Assembly: GCF_020831405.1 (NCBI RefSeq)
Contig: NZ_JAJHPU010000017.1
Location: 142,662 to 206,661 of the forward strand
Reading direction: 5' to 3'
Length of the DNA: 64,000 nt
Source of the DNA: Pseudomonas oryzagri
Lineage (GTDB): Bacteria > Pseudomonadota > Gammaproteobacteria > Pseudomonadales > Pseudomonadaceae
In this document: positions 1 to 9,666 of the stretch, piece by piece
Layout of the letters: each line of letters starts with the position of its first letter
Position numbering within the stretch: the stretch's first letter is position 1
Translations under genes and position numbers: made by a program
Notes under the pieces: generated by a model
What the model saw: the letters and a program-made list of their open reading frames with translations, nothing else
Told to the model about the DNA's origin: nothing
Database searches by the model: none

Positions 1-767
<767 letters not shown>

Positions 768-786
768 GGCGCCTACCGCCCCGCAT

Positions 787-817
787 AAAAAAAGGCGATC
801 CGAGGATCGCCTTTTTT
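787..817. terminator. Bidirectional rho-independent terminator between dolP and sspB
   Basis: Perfect inverted repeat AGGCGATC-CGAG-GATCGCCT flanked by an A-run on the left and a T-run on the right, so it can terminate both converging transcripts. Confidence 0.85.
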
Positions 818-831
818 GTGCCCGCAACGAG

Positions 832-1224
832 CTACTTGACCACCTTGAGGCTCGGCCGCCCACTGGGACGCGGCGGTTCGTCATCCGACGGTCCCTCGCT
901 CGCCTCACCGCTGGGCTCTTCCCGGTCGAAGGCCATGCCCTGGCCGTTCTCACGGGCATAGATCGCCAGCACCGCGCCCACCGGCACGTACAGGCTCTGG
1001 GCCACGCCGCCGAAACGGCCCTCGAAGGTCAGCACCTCGTTGCCCATCTGCAGGTAGCGGACCGCGCTGGGCGAGATGTTCAGAACGATCTGGCCGTCCT
1101 TGGCATAGCCGGCCGGCACACGGGCCCCGGGATACTCGGCCGCCACCAGAATGTGCGGGGTGCAGTTATTGTCGACGATCCACTCGTAGAGGGCCCGCAA
1201 CAGATAGGGACGATTCGAATTCAT
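832..1224 (-). CDS. sspB: ClpXP adaptor / stringent starvation protein B
   Basis: 130 residues. The N-terminal about 105 residues match the SspB fold (MNSNRPYLLRALYEWIVDN, later LNISPSAVRYLQMGNE and FGGVAQSLYVP). An acidic linker follows, and the protein ends in the short C-terminal motif RPSLKVVK that docks on ClpX. SspB tethers ssrA-tagged proteins, and in other bacteria regulatory substrates, to ClpXP. It lies 12 nt downstream of sspA on the same strand and is presumably co-transcribed. Both functional ends are present, so it should be active. Confidence 0.95.
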   Translation of the reverse strand: MNSNRPYLLRALYEWIVDNNCTPHILVAAEYPGARVPAGYAKDGQIVLNISPSAVRYLQMGNEVLTFEGRFGGVAQSLYVPVGAVLAIYARENGQGMAFDREEPSGEASEGPSDDEPPRPSGRPSLKVVK

Positions 1225-1236
1225 CTGATGACTCCT

Positions 1237-1854
1237 TCAGCGCATGGCGCGCTCGGTGGCGCTCAGGCTGGCCTGGAAACTGTCGCGCGCGAACAGCCGC
1301 TGCATATAGTCCAGCAAGGGTTTGGCCTGGCGCGGCAATTCGATATCGAGCTGCGGCAGACGCCAGAGAATCGGCAGCAGGCAACAATCGACCATGCTGA
1401 ACTCCTCGCTGAGGAAGAACGGCTTGCCGGCGAACAACGCCGCCACGCCACTCAGGCTTTCGCGCAGCTCCTTGCGCGCCTGCTGCCGCACCGATTCGGC
1501 AGCGCGCGGATCGAGGATGCGATCGACTCGCGCACACCAGTCGCGCTGGATGCGGTGCATCAACAGGCGGCTGTTGGCCCGCGCCAGCGGATAGACCGGC
1601 AGCAACGGCGGGTGCGGGTAACGCTCGTCCAGATATTCCATCACCACGGACGACTCGTACAGAGCCAGATCGCGGTCGACCAGGGTGGGCAGGCTGGCAT
1701 AGGGATTGGCCTCGGCCAACGGCGCGGGACACTGGCCGGCGGCAACCTCGATGATCTCGACCCCCACGGCCTTCTCGGCGAGGACAATGCGCACGCGGTG
1801 CGAATAGTGATCGGCGGGATCGGAATAGCAGGTCAGGCGATTGACCGCAGCCAT
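1237..1854 (-). CDS. sspA: Stringent starvation protein A (RNA polymerase-associated GST fold)
   Basis: 205 residues with an N-terminal thioredoxin-like and a C-terminal helical GST domain. Family signatures include [39 protein letters not shown] and [17 protein letters not shown]. SspA binds RNA polymerase and, in Pseudomonas and relatives, affects stress survival and virulence genes; it is not a working glutathione transferase. I chose the ATG at 1854 because GGAGGGG lies 3 nt upstream; an in-frame GTG at 1875 lacks such a site. It precedes sspB in an apparent two-gene operon. Confidence 0.93.
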   Translation of the reverse strand: MAAVNRLTCYSDPADHYSHRVRIVLAEKAVGVEIIEVAAGQCPAPLAEANPYASLPTLVDRDLALYESSVVMEYLDERYPHPPLLPVYPLARANSRLLMHRIQRDWCARVDRILDPRAAESVRQQARKELRESLSGVAALFAGKPFFLSEEFSMVDCCLLPILWRLPQLDIELPRQAKPLLDYMQRLFARDSFQASLSATERAMR

Positions 1855-1941
1855 AGGCCCCTCCAGACAAGACACTTTACGGACGGCAGAAACACATGCG
1901 CGCCCCGGAGGGCGCGCATGCTGGAGAACGGAAAGGACGAA

Positions 1942-2724
1942 TCAGTGCACGTCTTTCCAGTACTCACGCTTCAGCAGATAGGCGAACACGAAGAAGAACG
2001 CCAGGAACAGCAGCACGTAGGTACCGACGCGCTGGCTCTCCAGCTTGACCGGGTTGGCCGAGTAGGTCAGGAAGCTGACCAGGTTCTTGACCTTCTCGTC
2101 GAACTCCGCCTCGCTCAGCTTGCCAGTCTTCGGCACGATGGTCAGCTGGTCGCAGCCTTCCTCGGTCACCGGAGCACCGGTCAGCGGATCGAACACCTTC
2201 TTGCCATGCTCGACCACCTGCACCTGCTTGCAACCGATGACCTGACGGCCCTGCAGGCTGGCCAGCACGTTGGGCATACCAACGTTCGGGAACACCTTGT
2301 TGTTCACGCCCCACGGACGCGTCGGATCTTCGTAGAAGGTACGCAGATAGGTATACAGCCAGTCGCTGCCACGCACGCGGGCGACCAGGGTCAGGTCCGG
2401 CGGCGCGGCACCGAACCACACCTTGGCATCCTGCGGCTGCATGCCGATCTTCATATGATCGCCGATCTTGGCGCCGGTGAAGACCAGATTCTCCATCATC
2501 ACTTCGGCAGGGATACCCAGGTCGGTAGCCACGCGCTCGTAACGCTGGAACTGGGCGCTATGGCAACCCATGCAGTAGTTGGCGAAAGTACGCGCGCCAT
2601 CCTGCAGGGCGGCCTTGTCGGTCAGGTCGACGTCGACCTTGTCCAGGTGCACATTCTCACCACCGCTCGCGAAGGCAAAGGCTGGCAGTACAGCAAAAAT
2701 CAGTGCGGCTATTTGCTTTTTCAT
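1942..2724 (-). CDS. petC: Ubiquinol-cytochrome c reductase, cytochrome c1 subunit
   Basis: 260 residues. A cleavable signal peptide (about residues 1-20) leads into a periplasmic c-type cytochrome with one haem-attachment motif, CMGCH at residues 51-55. A Met ligand candidate lies in the NVGMPNVL segment, and a C-terminal transmembrane anchor is followed by the cytoplasmic tail REYWKDVH. It passes electrons from the Rieske protein to soluble cytochromes within complex III. The ATG shares one base with the petB stop (TGATG), the tight coupling used throughout this operon. Confidence 0.96.
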   Translation of the reverse strand: MKKQIAALIFAVLPAFAFASGGENVHLDKVDVDLTDKAALQDGARTFANYCMGCHSAQFQRYERVATDLGIPAEVMMENLVFTGAKIGDHMKIGMQPQDAKVWFGAAPPDLTLVARVRGSDWLYTYLRTFYEDPTRPWGVNNKVFPNVGMPNVLASLQGRQVIGCKQVQVVEHGKKVFDPLTGAPVTEEGCDQLTIVPKTGKLSEAEFDEKVKNLVSFLTYSANPVKLESQRVGTYVLLFLAFFFVFAYLLKREYWKDVH

Positions 2725-3935
2725 CAGCCAGTCACCCTTTCCGGAACCGGTTTGGTCTTCTCCATCCGGGTATAGAACGGCATCAGGATGAAGAAGGCGA
2801 AGTACAGAATGGTGCATACGCGGGACAGCGTGGTACCCAGCGGGCTCGGAGCCTGGGCGCCGTAGTAGCCGAGGATCACGAAGGACACCGCGAAGATCAC
2901 CAGCCACAGTTTGCTCATCCAGCCCTTGTAGCGGATCGAGCGTACCGGGCTACGATCCAGCCACGGCAGGACGAACAGGATGGCGATGGCCGCACCCATG
3001 GCGATCACACCGAGCAGCTTGTCCGGAACCGCGCGCAGGATGGCGTAGAACGGAGTGAAGTACCACACCGGGGCGATGTGCGCCGGGGTCTTGAACGGGT
3101 TCGCCATCTCGAAGTTGGGCTTCTCGAGGAAGTAACCGCCCATCTCCGGGAAGAAGAAGATCACGGTGCAGAACACGAACAGGAACACCACCACGCCGAC
3201 GATGTCCTTGACGGTGTAGTAGGGGTGGAAGGGGATGCCGTCCAGCGGAATGCCGTTCTCGTCCTTCTTCTTCTTGATGTCCACGCCGTCCGGGTTGTTC
3301 GAACCGACTTCGTGCAGCGCGATGATGTGCAGCACGACCAGACCGAGCAGGACGATCGGCAGGGCGATCACGTGCAGGGCGAAGAAGCGGTTCAGGGTGA
3401 TGCCGGAGATCAGGAAGTCACCACGAATCCACTGGGTCAGGTCGGCACCGATCACCGGGATGGCACCGAACAGGGAGATGATCACCTGGGCACCCCAGTA
3501 TGACATCTGACCCCACGGCAGCAGGTAGCCCATGAAGGCCTCGGCCATCAGCGCCAGGTAGATCAGCATGCCGAAGATCCACACCAGCTCGCGCGGCTTC
3601 TGGTAGGAGCCGTACATCAGACCGCGGAACATGTGCAGATAGACCACCACGAAGAACGCCGAGGCGCCGGTGGAGTGCATGTAGCGAAGGATCCAGCCGT
3701 ATTCCACATCACGCATGATGTATTCGACGGAGGCGAAGGCGCCTTCGGCGGACGGCTCGAAGCTCATGGTCAGCCAGATACCGGTGAGGATCTGGTTGAC
3801 CAGTACCAGCAGTGCCAGGGAGCCGAAGAAATACCAGAAGTTGAAGTTCTTCGGAGCGTAGTACTTGCTCAGATGCTCTTCCCACATCTGGGTGGCGGGG
3901 AAGCGGGCATCAACCCATTCCATGAATTTGCTCAT
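2724..3935 (-). CDS. petB: Ubiquinol-cytochrome c reductase, cytochrome b subunit
   Basis: 403 residues, highly hydrophobic, with eight or nine membrane segments and the histidines that bind two b-type haems (for example around LRYMHSTGASAFFVVVYLHM and RFFALHVIALP). It contains the PVIGADLTQW loop and the quinol-site PEWY-like region written as PVWYFTPFYAILRA. Cytochrome b carries the Qo and Qi quinone sites of complex III. Length matches a full-length fused bacterial cytochrome b. It sits between petA and petC with one-base TGATG overlaps on both sides. Confidence 0.97.
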   Translation of the reverse strand: MSKFMEWVDARFPATQMWEEHLSKYYAPKNFNFWYFFGSLALLVLVNQILTGIWLTMSFEPSAEGAFASVEYIMRDVEYGWILRYMHSTGASAFFVVVYLHMFRGLMYGSYQKPRELVWIFGMLIYLALMAEAFMGYLLPWGQMSYWGAQVIISLFGAIPVIGADLTQWIRGDFLISGITLNRFFALHVIALPIVLLGLVVLHIIALHEVGSNNPDGVDIKKKKDENGIPLDGIPFHPYYTVKDIVGVVVFLFVFCTVIFFFPEMGGYFLEKPNFEMANPFKTPAHIAPVWYFTPFYAILRAVPDKLLGVIAMGAAIAILFVLPWLDRSPVRSIRYKGWMSKLWLVIFAVSFVILGYYGAQAPSPLGTTLSRVCTILYFAFFILMPFYTRMEKTKPVPERVTG

Positions 3936-4528
3936 CAGGCTTTCTCCTGGTCCACACCGATGATGATGACGTCATCGGACTCGTAGGAGTGCGGCGGCAC
4001 CGGCAGGTTCAGCGGCGCCGGCTGCGCCTTGTACACGCGACCGGCCAGGTCGTAGCGGGAACCGTGGCAGGGGCAGAAGTAGCCACCCACCCAGTCGGCG
4101 CCCAGGTCGGCCGGCGCGAGTTCGGGACGGAAGGACGGCGAGCAGCCCAGGTGGGTGCACAGGCCTTCGAGGATCAGCAGGCCGGGCTTGATCGACCGGA
4201 CCTTGGGATCCACGTAGCTCGGCTGCTCGGAAGCCTTCGAGTCCGGATCGGCCACGGAACCGTCGAGCTTGGCCAGGTTGGCCAGGATCTCGTCAGTGCG
4301 GCGCACGATGAACACCGGCTTGCCGCGCCATTCGGCAACGATTTGCTGCCCCGGCTCGATCTTGCTCACGTTCACCTTCACCGGAGCACCGGCCGCCTTG
4401 GCCTTGGCACTGGGGAACCATGACCCCACGAACGGGACCGCAGCACCGACAGCTCCAGCCGCCCCCACCACCGAGGTGGCAGCGACGAGGAACCGACGCC
4501 GGCCCACATTCACGCCGTCATTACTCAT
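3935..4528 (-). CDS. petA: Ubiquinol-cytochrome c reductase, Rieske iron-sulfur subunit
   Basis: 197 residues. The N-terminus carries a twin-arginine type signal/anchor (GRRRFLVAATS, then a hydrophobic stretch). The Rieske [2Fe-2S] ligands are present as CTHLGC (Cys124, His126, Cys129) and CPCHGS (Cys152, Cys154, His155). The protein oxidises quinol and reduces cytochrome c1. It is the first gene of petABC; GGGAG lies upstream of its ATG and a good sigma-70-like promoter lies about 85 nt upstream. Confidence 0.97.
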   Translation of the reverse strand: MSNDGVNVGRRRFLVAATSVVGAAGAVGAAVPFVGSWFPSAKAKAAGAPVKVNVSKIEPGQQIVAEWRGKPVFIVRRTDEILANLAKLDGSVADPDSKASEQPSYVDPKVRSIKPGLLILEGLCTHLGCSPSFRPELAPADLGADWVGGYFCPCHGSRYDLAGRVYKAQPAPLNLPVPPHSYESDDVIIIGVDQEKA

Positions 4529-4610
4529 TCAGTCGTCTCCCATCAGCTTTCTGTGACCTGCTGGGGCAGGCACACTCTAGTTAAAACCAGCTGCGCAAAA
4601 AATCCGCCAG

Positions 4611-4639
4611 ATGGTAAAGAAAAGCCCCTGTGCTGACAA
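4611..4639 (-). promoter_or_regulatory. Predicted sigma-70 promoter of petABC
   Basis: On the minus strand TTGTCA (4639-4634) and TACCAT (4616-4611) are separated by 17 nt, facing petA. Prediction from the sequence only. Confidence 0.5.
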
Positions 4640-4726
4640 GGTAATAACTGGCAACAAATACCGGCAAACCCTTGCGGCACAAGACTTTTCGGACTGCGAC
4701 AGACTGTCGCAGACATTTTCACGGCA

Positions 4727-4764
4727 TAAAAAAACGCCCAGATCCCGAAGGAATCTGGGCGTTT
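4727..4764 (-). terminator. Rho-independent terminator of rplM-rpsI
   Basis: A 12-bp perfect stem AAACGCCCAGAT / ATCTGGGCGTTT with a 9-nt loop, followed on the minus strand by a run of seven T, 17 nt past the rpsI stop. Confidence 0.9.
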
Positions 4765-4780
4765 CGCGTAAGCGTCGAAA

Positions 4781-5173
4781 TTAACGCTTGGAGTACTGCG
4801 GACGCTTGCGCGCCTTGCGCAGACCGATCTTCTTACGCTCGACTTCACGGGCGTCACGAGTGACGTAGCCGGCCTTGCGCAGCGGGCTGCGCAGGGTCTC
4901 GTCGTACTCGATCAGGGCGCGGGTGATGCCGTGACGGATCGCACCGGCCTGGCCGCTGACACCACCACCGGCAACGGTGACGTAGATGTCGAACTTCTCG
5001 ACGTTCTCGGTCAGTTCGAGCGGCTGGCGGACCACCATGCGCGCGGTTTCGCGGCCGAAGAACTGCTCCAGGCTGCGATTGTTGATGGAGATCTTGCCAG
5101 TACCCGGACGCAGGAATACACGCGCGGTAGCGGTCTTGCGACGGCCGGTGCCGTAGTTTTGAGTCGCCGACAT
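4781..5173 (-). CDS. rpsI: 30S ribosomal protein S9
   Basis: 130 residues with the S9 pattern throughout: the N-terminal [19 protein letters not shown], the central [19 protein letters not shown], and the conserved C-terminal tail ending [12 protein letters not shown] that reaches the P-site tRNA. It is encoded 15 nt downstream of rplM in the usual L13-S9 operon and is followed directly by a strong terminator. Nothing unusual. Confidence 0.98.
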   Translation of the reverse strand: MSATQNYGTGRRKTATARVFLRPGTGKISINNRSLEQFFGRETARMVVRQPLELTENVEKFDIYVTVAGGGVSGQAGAIRHGITRALIEYDETLRSPLRKAGYVTRDAREVERKKIGLRKARKRPQYSKR

Positions 5174-5188
5174 ATTGAGCCTATTCCG

Positions 5189-5617
5189 TTAAATCTTCAG
5201 TTCTTGGGGCTGCTGAGCGGTGTGCGGGTGGTTGGCACCGGCATACACTTTCAGCTTGCGATACATGTCGCGACCCAGCGGGTTCTTCGGCAGCATGCCT
5301 TTGACTGCGGTCTCGATCACGCGCTCGGGCGCCTTGGCGATCAGCTTCTCGAAGTTGATCGACTTGATGCCACCCGGGAAACCGGAGTGATGGTAGTACA
5401 TCTTGTCGGAGCTCTTGGCACCGGTGACACGCACCTGCTCGGCGTTGATCACGACGATGTAGTCGCCGGTATCGACGTGCGGGGTGTACTCGGGCTTGTG
5501 CTTGCCACGCAGGCGGCTGGCGATTTCAGTGGCCAGACGACCCAGGGTCTGGCCAGCAGCGTCGACGACGTACCAGTCGCGCTTAACGGTTTCCGGTTTC
5601 GCAGAGAAAGTTTTCAT
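5189..5617 (-). CDS. rplM: 50S ribosomal protein L13
   Basis: 142 residues, matching the standard length. Diagnostic stretches are [38 protein letters not shown] and [11 protein letters not shown], with [11 protein letters not shown] near the C-terminus. L13 is an early-assembly 23S rRNA binding protein. It is the first gene of the rplM-rpsI operon, with a recognisable promoter about 45 nt upstream. Confidence 0.98.
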   Translation of the reverse strand: MKTFSAKPETVKRDWYVVDAAGQTLGRLATEIASRLRGKHKPEYTPHVDTGDYIVVINAEQVRVTGAKSSDKMYYHHSGFPGGIKSINFEKLIAKAPERVIETAVKGMLPKNPLGRDMYRKLKVYAGANHPHTAQQPQELKI

Positions 5618-5659
5618 TCGTTATAGCCTCAGAGGCCACCCAAAAAAATTGAGCGGCGA

Positions 5660-5689
5660 ATCTTACTGGACAGTTCTTGCCTCTTTCAA
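5660..5689 (-). promoter_or_regulatory. Predicted sigma-70 promoter of rplM-rpsI
   Basis: On the minus strand TTGAAA (5689-5684) and TAAGAT (5665-5660) are separated by 18 nt, facing rplM. The remaining gap up to 5871 shows no gene, only an imperfect 15-nt direct repeat (5761-5775 and 5787-5801). Confidence 0.5.
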
Positions 5690-5871
5690 GGCAACGGCAG
5701 CCTCTGCAGACACTTAATCGGGGGGGCTCGGGTCAGTGCGTCTGCTTCGGCAAAACCGGCGGGTTAGGCATTCCCACCGAGCGGACGGGCTAGGCATCCC
5801 CCGTCACGAAAGCTGGCGAATTTTACCGACTTGCGCAAAAAACACAAGCCGCAATCGCAGCCTTTCCGCCC

Positions 5872-6693
5872 TCAGCGCTGCCCCCGCGCCTGTTCGTAGA
5901 GCGGCATGACCCGCGGGATGGCCGCCTTGAGGTTGCCGAGACGGGTGGAAGACGAGGGGTGGGTGCTCATGAACTCCGGCGGTGCCCCATTGCCGGCCTT
6001 ATCCATCTTGTTCCACAGGGTGATCGCCGCGTTGGGGTCGTAGCCGGCGCGAGCCGCCAGCTCGAGGCCGATCAGATCGGCTTCGTTCTCGTTGCCGCGA
6101 CTGTTGGGCAGGGTCATGCCGTACTGCACGGCGGTGTCCGCCAATTGGCCGCCGACCTGACCGAGACCGAGCAACGCCACCGCGCCCTGCTTGGCCAGCT
6201 CGGCACCGTAGGCCTTGGACATGGCTTCGCGACTGTGTTCGCGCAAGGCGTGGGCGATCTCGTGGCCCAGCACCGCCGCCAGCTCGTCGTCGCTCAGATC
6301 GAGATTTTTGACCAGGCCGCTGTAGACGATGATCTTGCCACCCGGCCCGACGTTGGCGTTCAACTCGTCGCTGGCGATCACGTTGGTTTCCCAGTTCCAG
6401 TTCGCTGCGTCGGCGCGGAACACCGGCGTCTGCGCGATCAGCCGGCGGGCGACGTTGTTCACCCGCTGCGCCAGAGCGCTGTTGCGGTCCAGCTTGCCGG
6501 CATCCGCCGCCTTGCTCAGGGTCTGCTGGTAGGACTGGGCGTACATCTGGTTCAGCTCTTGACTGGAGAGCATGGTGAACATGTACTGCTGGCGGTTGAC
6601 CCCGACCGCCCCGCCACTGGTGGTATTCACCGCCTGACAACCGGCGAGCAGCAGGACAGCGGCCACGCCGGCCAGGCGAAATACGGACATCAT
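5872..6693 (-). CDS. M48 family zinc metalloprotease, lipoprotein (LoiP/YggG-like)
   Basis: 273 residues. It has a lipoprotein signal with lipobox LLAGC and a peptidase M48 domain carrying the zinc motif HEIAH (about residues 144-148). The downstream third-ligand Glu lies in NENEADLIGLELAARAGYDPNAA, and a STHPSSSTRLGNL tail is typical of this family. Such proteins are periplasmic or outer-membrane-anchored proteases of envelope quality control (LoiP, BepA-type). There is no TPR region, so it resembles LoiP more than BepA. It appears to be a single gene; substrates cannot be told from sequence. Confidence 0.88.
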   Translation of the reverse strand: MMSVFRLAGVAAVLLLAGCQAVNTTSGGAVGVNRQQYMFTMLSSQELNQMYAQSYQQTLSKAADAGKLDRNSALAQRVNNVARRLIAQTPVFRADAANWNWETNVIASDELNANVGPGGKIIVYSGLVKNLDLSDDELAAVLGHEIAHALREHSREAMSKAYGAELAKQGAVALLGLGQVGGQLADTAVQYGMTLPNSRGNENEADLIGLELAARAGYDPNAAITLWNKMDKAGNGAPPEFMSTHPSSSTRLGNLKAAIPRVMPLYEQARGQR

Positions 6694-6770
6694 GGATGGT
6701 CGCTCCCGAAAGCATTAGGCCATCATCGTAGGCCCCGACCTCGAATCAGACAACCCGCCGCCAGCCGAGT

Positions 6771-7388
6771 TCAGGCCGGGGTCAGGCACTGCGGCCCCTC
6801 CTCCCCGGGCCGATTGCCCAGCCCGGCGAGCAGGCGCTCGCGCAGCGGCAGGGCGGGCGCCGCCAACAACGCCTGCAACTGCTCGACGGGGGCCTGCGGA
6901 TCCAGCCACAGCGCCTCGGCCGCGGCGTCGAGCAACAGCGGCCGGCGCTGCGCACCCGCCGCCACCGTAACCACGGCAGCGCTCAGATAGGTCCGCTCGC
7001 CCACCGGATAGCTTTCCCACAGCGCAGCGAGCCCCAACTGGGGCTGCTCGGCAACACTCATCCAGTAGGGACGCCGGCGCGGACCGCGCCACTCGTAGAA
7101 GCCGTTGGCCGGCAGCACACCGCGGCGCCGGGCGAACGCCTCGCGAAACAGCGGCTGCACGGCCAGGGTTTCCGCCCGTGCTTGCGCCGGGGCACGCGAC
7201 AGATCGGCGAGCCAGGCCGGGGTCAGCCCCCAGTGCACCAGACCGGCCTCCCGCCCCTGCCCGCTCGCACGCACCAGCAGCACCTGCTGCCCCGGCGCGA
7301 TATTCCAGCGCGGCTCGTGCCTCGGCGGAAATCCGGGCAGCGCAGCGAGCGCGGGCGACCAGCGAAACAAGGCGAAACGTCCACACAT
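6771..7388 (-). CDS. SRAP (YedK/HMCES) family protein, divergent
   Basis: 205 residues beginning MCGRFALF, so Cys2, the residue that crosslinks to abasic sites in SRAP proteins, is kept after removal of Met1. Asn29 in RWNIAPGQ, the ARAET motif near residue 70 and Glu99 in ANGFYEW are also present. The C-terminal His-Arg-Met-Pro motif is replaced by AGAQRRPLLL, and no histidine occurs after residue 52. SRAP proteins shield abasic sites in single-stranded DNA by a reversible Cys2 linkage. This copy probably forms the linkage, but its reversal chemistry is in doubt. Confidence 0.85.
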   Translation of the reverse strand: MCGRFALFRWSPALAALPGFPPRHEPRWNIAPGQQVLLVRASGQGREAGLVHWGLTPAWLADLSRAPAQARAETLAVQPLFREAFARRRGVLPANGFYEWRGPRRRPYWMSVAEQPQLGLAALWESYPVGERTYLSAAVVTVAAGAQRRPLLLDAAAEALWLDPQAPVEQLQALLAAPALPLRERLLAGLGNRPGEEGPQCLTPA

Positions 7389-7415
7389 GGGCAGGGCTAC
7401 CAGGAAGGAAAATAT

Positions 7416-7688
7416 TCAGCAGAGCAGCACGTCCGGCTGGCTGCCGGGGTCGCCGGCCCGGGGATCCGCCGGCAGCGGCCGGGCGGCATTGTACGCGGCA
7501 ATCAGCTGCCTGGCCCGCACGGCGTCCTCGTCGGCCACCAGGATGGCGAGCAGCCCCGCCAGCGGCAGCTCGCCCTGCGCGCCGAGCAGATGCTGACCGA
7601 GCAGGTGCGCACGAATGCCCTCGCTGGCCAGCATGCTCACCAGCAACTCGCCCTCGCCCAGCAGCAGCGGTTCATGGACACGTTGCAT
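7416..7688 (-). CDS. DUF2007 (putative signal-transducing) small protein
   Basis: 90 residues. The pattern of hydrophobic strands and the motif LVSMLASEGIRAHLLGQHLLGAQGELP followed by ILVADEDAVRARQLIAAY matches DUF2007 proteins, which fold like a PII/ACT-related ferredoxin unit. No enzymatic residues are evident. The ATG at 7688 shares one base with the stop of the upstream CPXCG gene (TGATG), so the two are co-translated, a pairing I recall from other pseudomonads. Function unknown. Confidence 0.8.
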   Translation of the reverse strand: MQRVHEPLLLGEGELLVSMLASEGIRAHLLGQHLLGAQGELPLAGLLAILVADEDAVRARQLIAAYNAARPLPADPRAGDPGSQPDVLLC

Positions 7689-7870
7689 CAGTCGTCCTCG
7701 CGGCGCACTTCCAGCGCCCAGTCGACGCCATCGGTGCGCAGATCGAAGAGGATCGGCCGGCAACACACCGGACAGTCCTCGATGTACTGCTGATCGCCGG
7801 CGGACAGATCGAGCGTCGCCTCGGCCGGCTCGCCGCACCAGGGACAAATGTAGGACTCGAATTCCAGCAC
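7688..7870 (-). CDS. CPXCG-motif cysteine-rich small protein
   Basis: About 60 residues, starting VLEFESYICPWCGEPAEATL (the initial residue read as Met). Two cysteine knuckles, CPWC and CPVCC, within 32 residues suggest one zinc site. The family is conserved in proteobacteria with no assigned function. I chose the GTG at 7870 because GGAGG lies 4 nt upstream and homologues start at this point; the frame runs further upstream without family similarity. Coupled by TGATG to the DUF2007 gene. Confidence 0.75.
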   Translation of the reverse strand: MLEFESYICPWCGEPAEATLDLSAGDQQYIEDCPVCCRPILFDLRTDGVDWALEVRREDD

Positions 7871-7966
7871 CTCGCCTCCGGTTACTTCTTGTTTATAATT
7901 GCCGCCCCTACCGGGCGGGGCACTGCCAGCCCCCGCGCCACCCGATTCCCAGCCCAAGAGACCTCC

Positions 7967-9127
7967 ATGGCCGAGTTCGAAGCCATCCGCCCCTATGCCG
8001 ACGCGGAAGTCCAGCCCGTCCTTCAGCGCCTGCTCGCCGACGACGCCTTCCTCGCCACGCTCACCCGCTATCGCTTCCCGCGCCTGACCGGCCCGCTCGG
8101 CTGGCTGCTCAAGCCGGTCATCGCGCACTACCTGCGCCGGGAGATCACGGGTGTCGACAGTGTGGCCAAGCTGCAGGACAAGATCGAACCCTACGTCGAC
8201 CGCAGCATCGAGCGCGCCAGCGACGGCATCAGCTACTCGGGTCTCGAGCATCTACACAAAGGACGTGCCTACCTGTTCCTCGCCAATCATCGCGACATCG
8301 TGATGGACCCGGCCTTCACCAACTATGCGCTATACCACGCCGGCATGCCCACGCCGCGCATCGCCATCGGCGACAACCTGCTGCAGAAACCCTTCGTCAG
8401 CGACCTCATGCGCCTGAACAAGAGCTTCATCGTGCATCGGTCGCTGACCGGCCGGCGCGAGAAGCTGGCGGCCTACCAGACGCTGTCCGCCTACATCAAT
8501 CACTCGATCCGTCAGGACGGCGAATCGATCTGGATCGCCCAGGCCGAGGGCCGCGCCAAGGACGGCGACGACCGCACCGACTCGGCCATCCTCAAGATGT
8601 TCCACATGAGCCGCAAGGACGAAGAATTCGCCACGGTGCTGCGCGAGCTGCATCTGGTGCCGGTGTCGATCAGCTACGAATACGATCCCTGCGACCTGGC
8701 CAAGGCTCGCGAACTGTACATCCGCGCCACCACCGGCAGTTACACCAAGGCGCCAGGCGAGGACGACGCCAGCATCGCGCTGGGCATCACCGGCTACAAG
8801 GGACGCGTGCACATCGGCTTCACCCCGGAAGTGGCCACCCCGGACGCCGATCCCAAGCAGCTGGCCCTGAGCATCGACCACGCGATCCTCGGCAGCTACC
8901 GGCTGTTCCCGGTGCACTACCTGGCCTACGCGATGTGGGAGGAGCGCGATGCGCAGCTGGCGGTGCCGAAGGCCGGCGAGCTGTTCGGCGCAGAGGAGCT
9001 GGCGCGCGCCGAAGCCGAGTGGCAACGCCGCCTGGCCGCCTGCCCGGCGGAGCAACGCCCCTACCTGGTCATGCAGTACGCCACCCCGGTGCGCAACCAG
9101 TACCGCAGCCGCGCGGGCCTGCTGTAA
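7967..9127 (+). CDS. 1-acyl-sn-glycerol-3-phosphate acyltransferase family protein
   Basis: 386 residues. The PlsC/LPLAT motif appears as FLANHRDIVMDPAF (HX4D variant: N-H-R-D at about residues 107-110), with a second block FIVHRSLTGRREK and a third IWIAQAEGRAKDG replacing the usual FPEGTRS. These features fit the larger glycerol acyltransferase family close to PlsB-type enzymes rather than classical PlsC. Substrate not determinable. The ATG follows a weak AAGAG ribosome site. It is transcribed divergently from the two small genes on its left. Confidence 0.8.
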   Translation: MAEFEAIRPYADAEVQPVLQRLLADDAFLATLTRYRFPRLTGPLGWLLKPVIAHYLRREITGVDSVAKLQDKIEPYVDRSIERASDGISYSGLEHLHKGRAYLFLANHRDIVMDPAFTNYALYHAGMPTPRIAIGDNLLQKPFVSDLMRLNKSFIVHRSLTGRREKLAAYQTLSAYINHSIRQDGESIWIAQAEGRAKDGDDRTDSAILKMFHMSRKDEEFATVLRELHLVPVSISYEYDPCDLAKARELYIRATTGSYTKAPGEDDASIALGITGYKGRVHIGFTPEVATPDADPKQLALSIDHAILGSYRLFPVHYLAYAMWEERDAQLAVPKAGELFGAEELARAEAEWQRRLAACPAEQRPYLVMQYATPVRNQYRSRAGLL

Positions 9128-9178
9128 GGGTGAAAGGAGACGTCCGGCGACAGCGGAAAGTCCGCGTCTGCCGGGCGA

Positions 9179-9481
9179 TCAGAGCGGCGCGACCGCCTGC
9201 AGGGTGGTACTCAACCAGGACAGCAGCAGCGCCGCCAGCAGGCTGAGGCTGCCGAAGAGGTAGAAGAAGCGGTTGAGGCGCTCGACTTGGGGGTCGCTGC
9301 CCAGTTCCTCGTCCAGCGTGCTCAGCTCGCCGTCCAGCAGCAGACGCGCAGCCGCCCGCCGCTCACGGCGCCGGGTCGCCAGCAGCAGCCAACCGCCGGC
9401 CAATGCCAGGAACAACGCCAGGCCGTTGACCACCTGCGACGGATAGCTCTGATACCACGACCACAACAGCTGCAACGACAT
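9179..9481 (-). CDS. Small two-helix membrane protein of unknown function
   Basis: 100 residues with a hydrophobic segment at about 20-36, a charged central stretch (ATRRRERRAAARLLLDGELSTLDEEL) and a second hydrophobic segment at about 73-92. The ATG at 9481 is preceded by GGAGGT at 5 nt, which supports expression. I do not recognise a family. The Arg-rich loop between the helices should be cytoplasmic. The 239-nt gap upstream holds the terminator of the next gene and no other coding signal. Confidence 0.6.
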   Translation of the reverse strand: MSLQLLWSWYQSYPSQVVNGLALFLALAGGWLLLATRRRERRAAARLLLDGELSTLDEELGSDPQVERLNRFFYLFGSLSLLAALLLSWLSTTLQAVAPL

Positions 9482-9666
9482 CAATGACCTCCCGGCAGGA
9501 TAGGGAAAGCGGCAGGCCTGCTGCCGGGCACAGCCGACGCTGACACGGGCGCACGACGAAAATCGCCGCACCCCAGGCACTTTCCATAAGAAGAATAGGC
9601 CGCAGTCTACAGGCGCGCCCCGCCCGCCTTCATCGCCTTTCCGACCAACGCGGCGCCTGCAGGCAG

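Noticed and set aside
5761-5801. Imperfect direct repeat GGGTTAGGCATTCCC / GGGCTAGGCATCCCC upstream of rplM
   Set aside because: Only two short copies, no link to a promoter or known site; noted under the rplM promoter.
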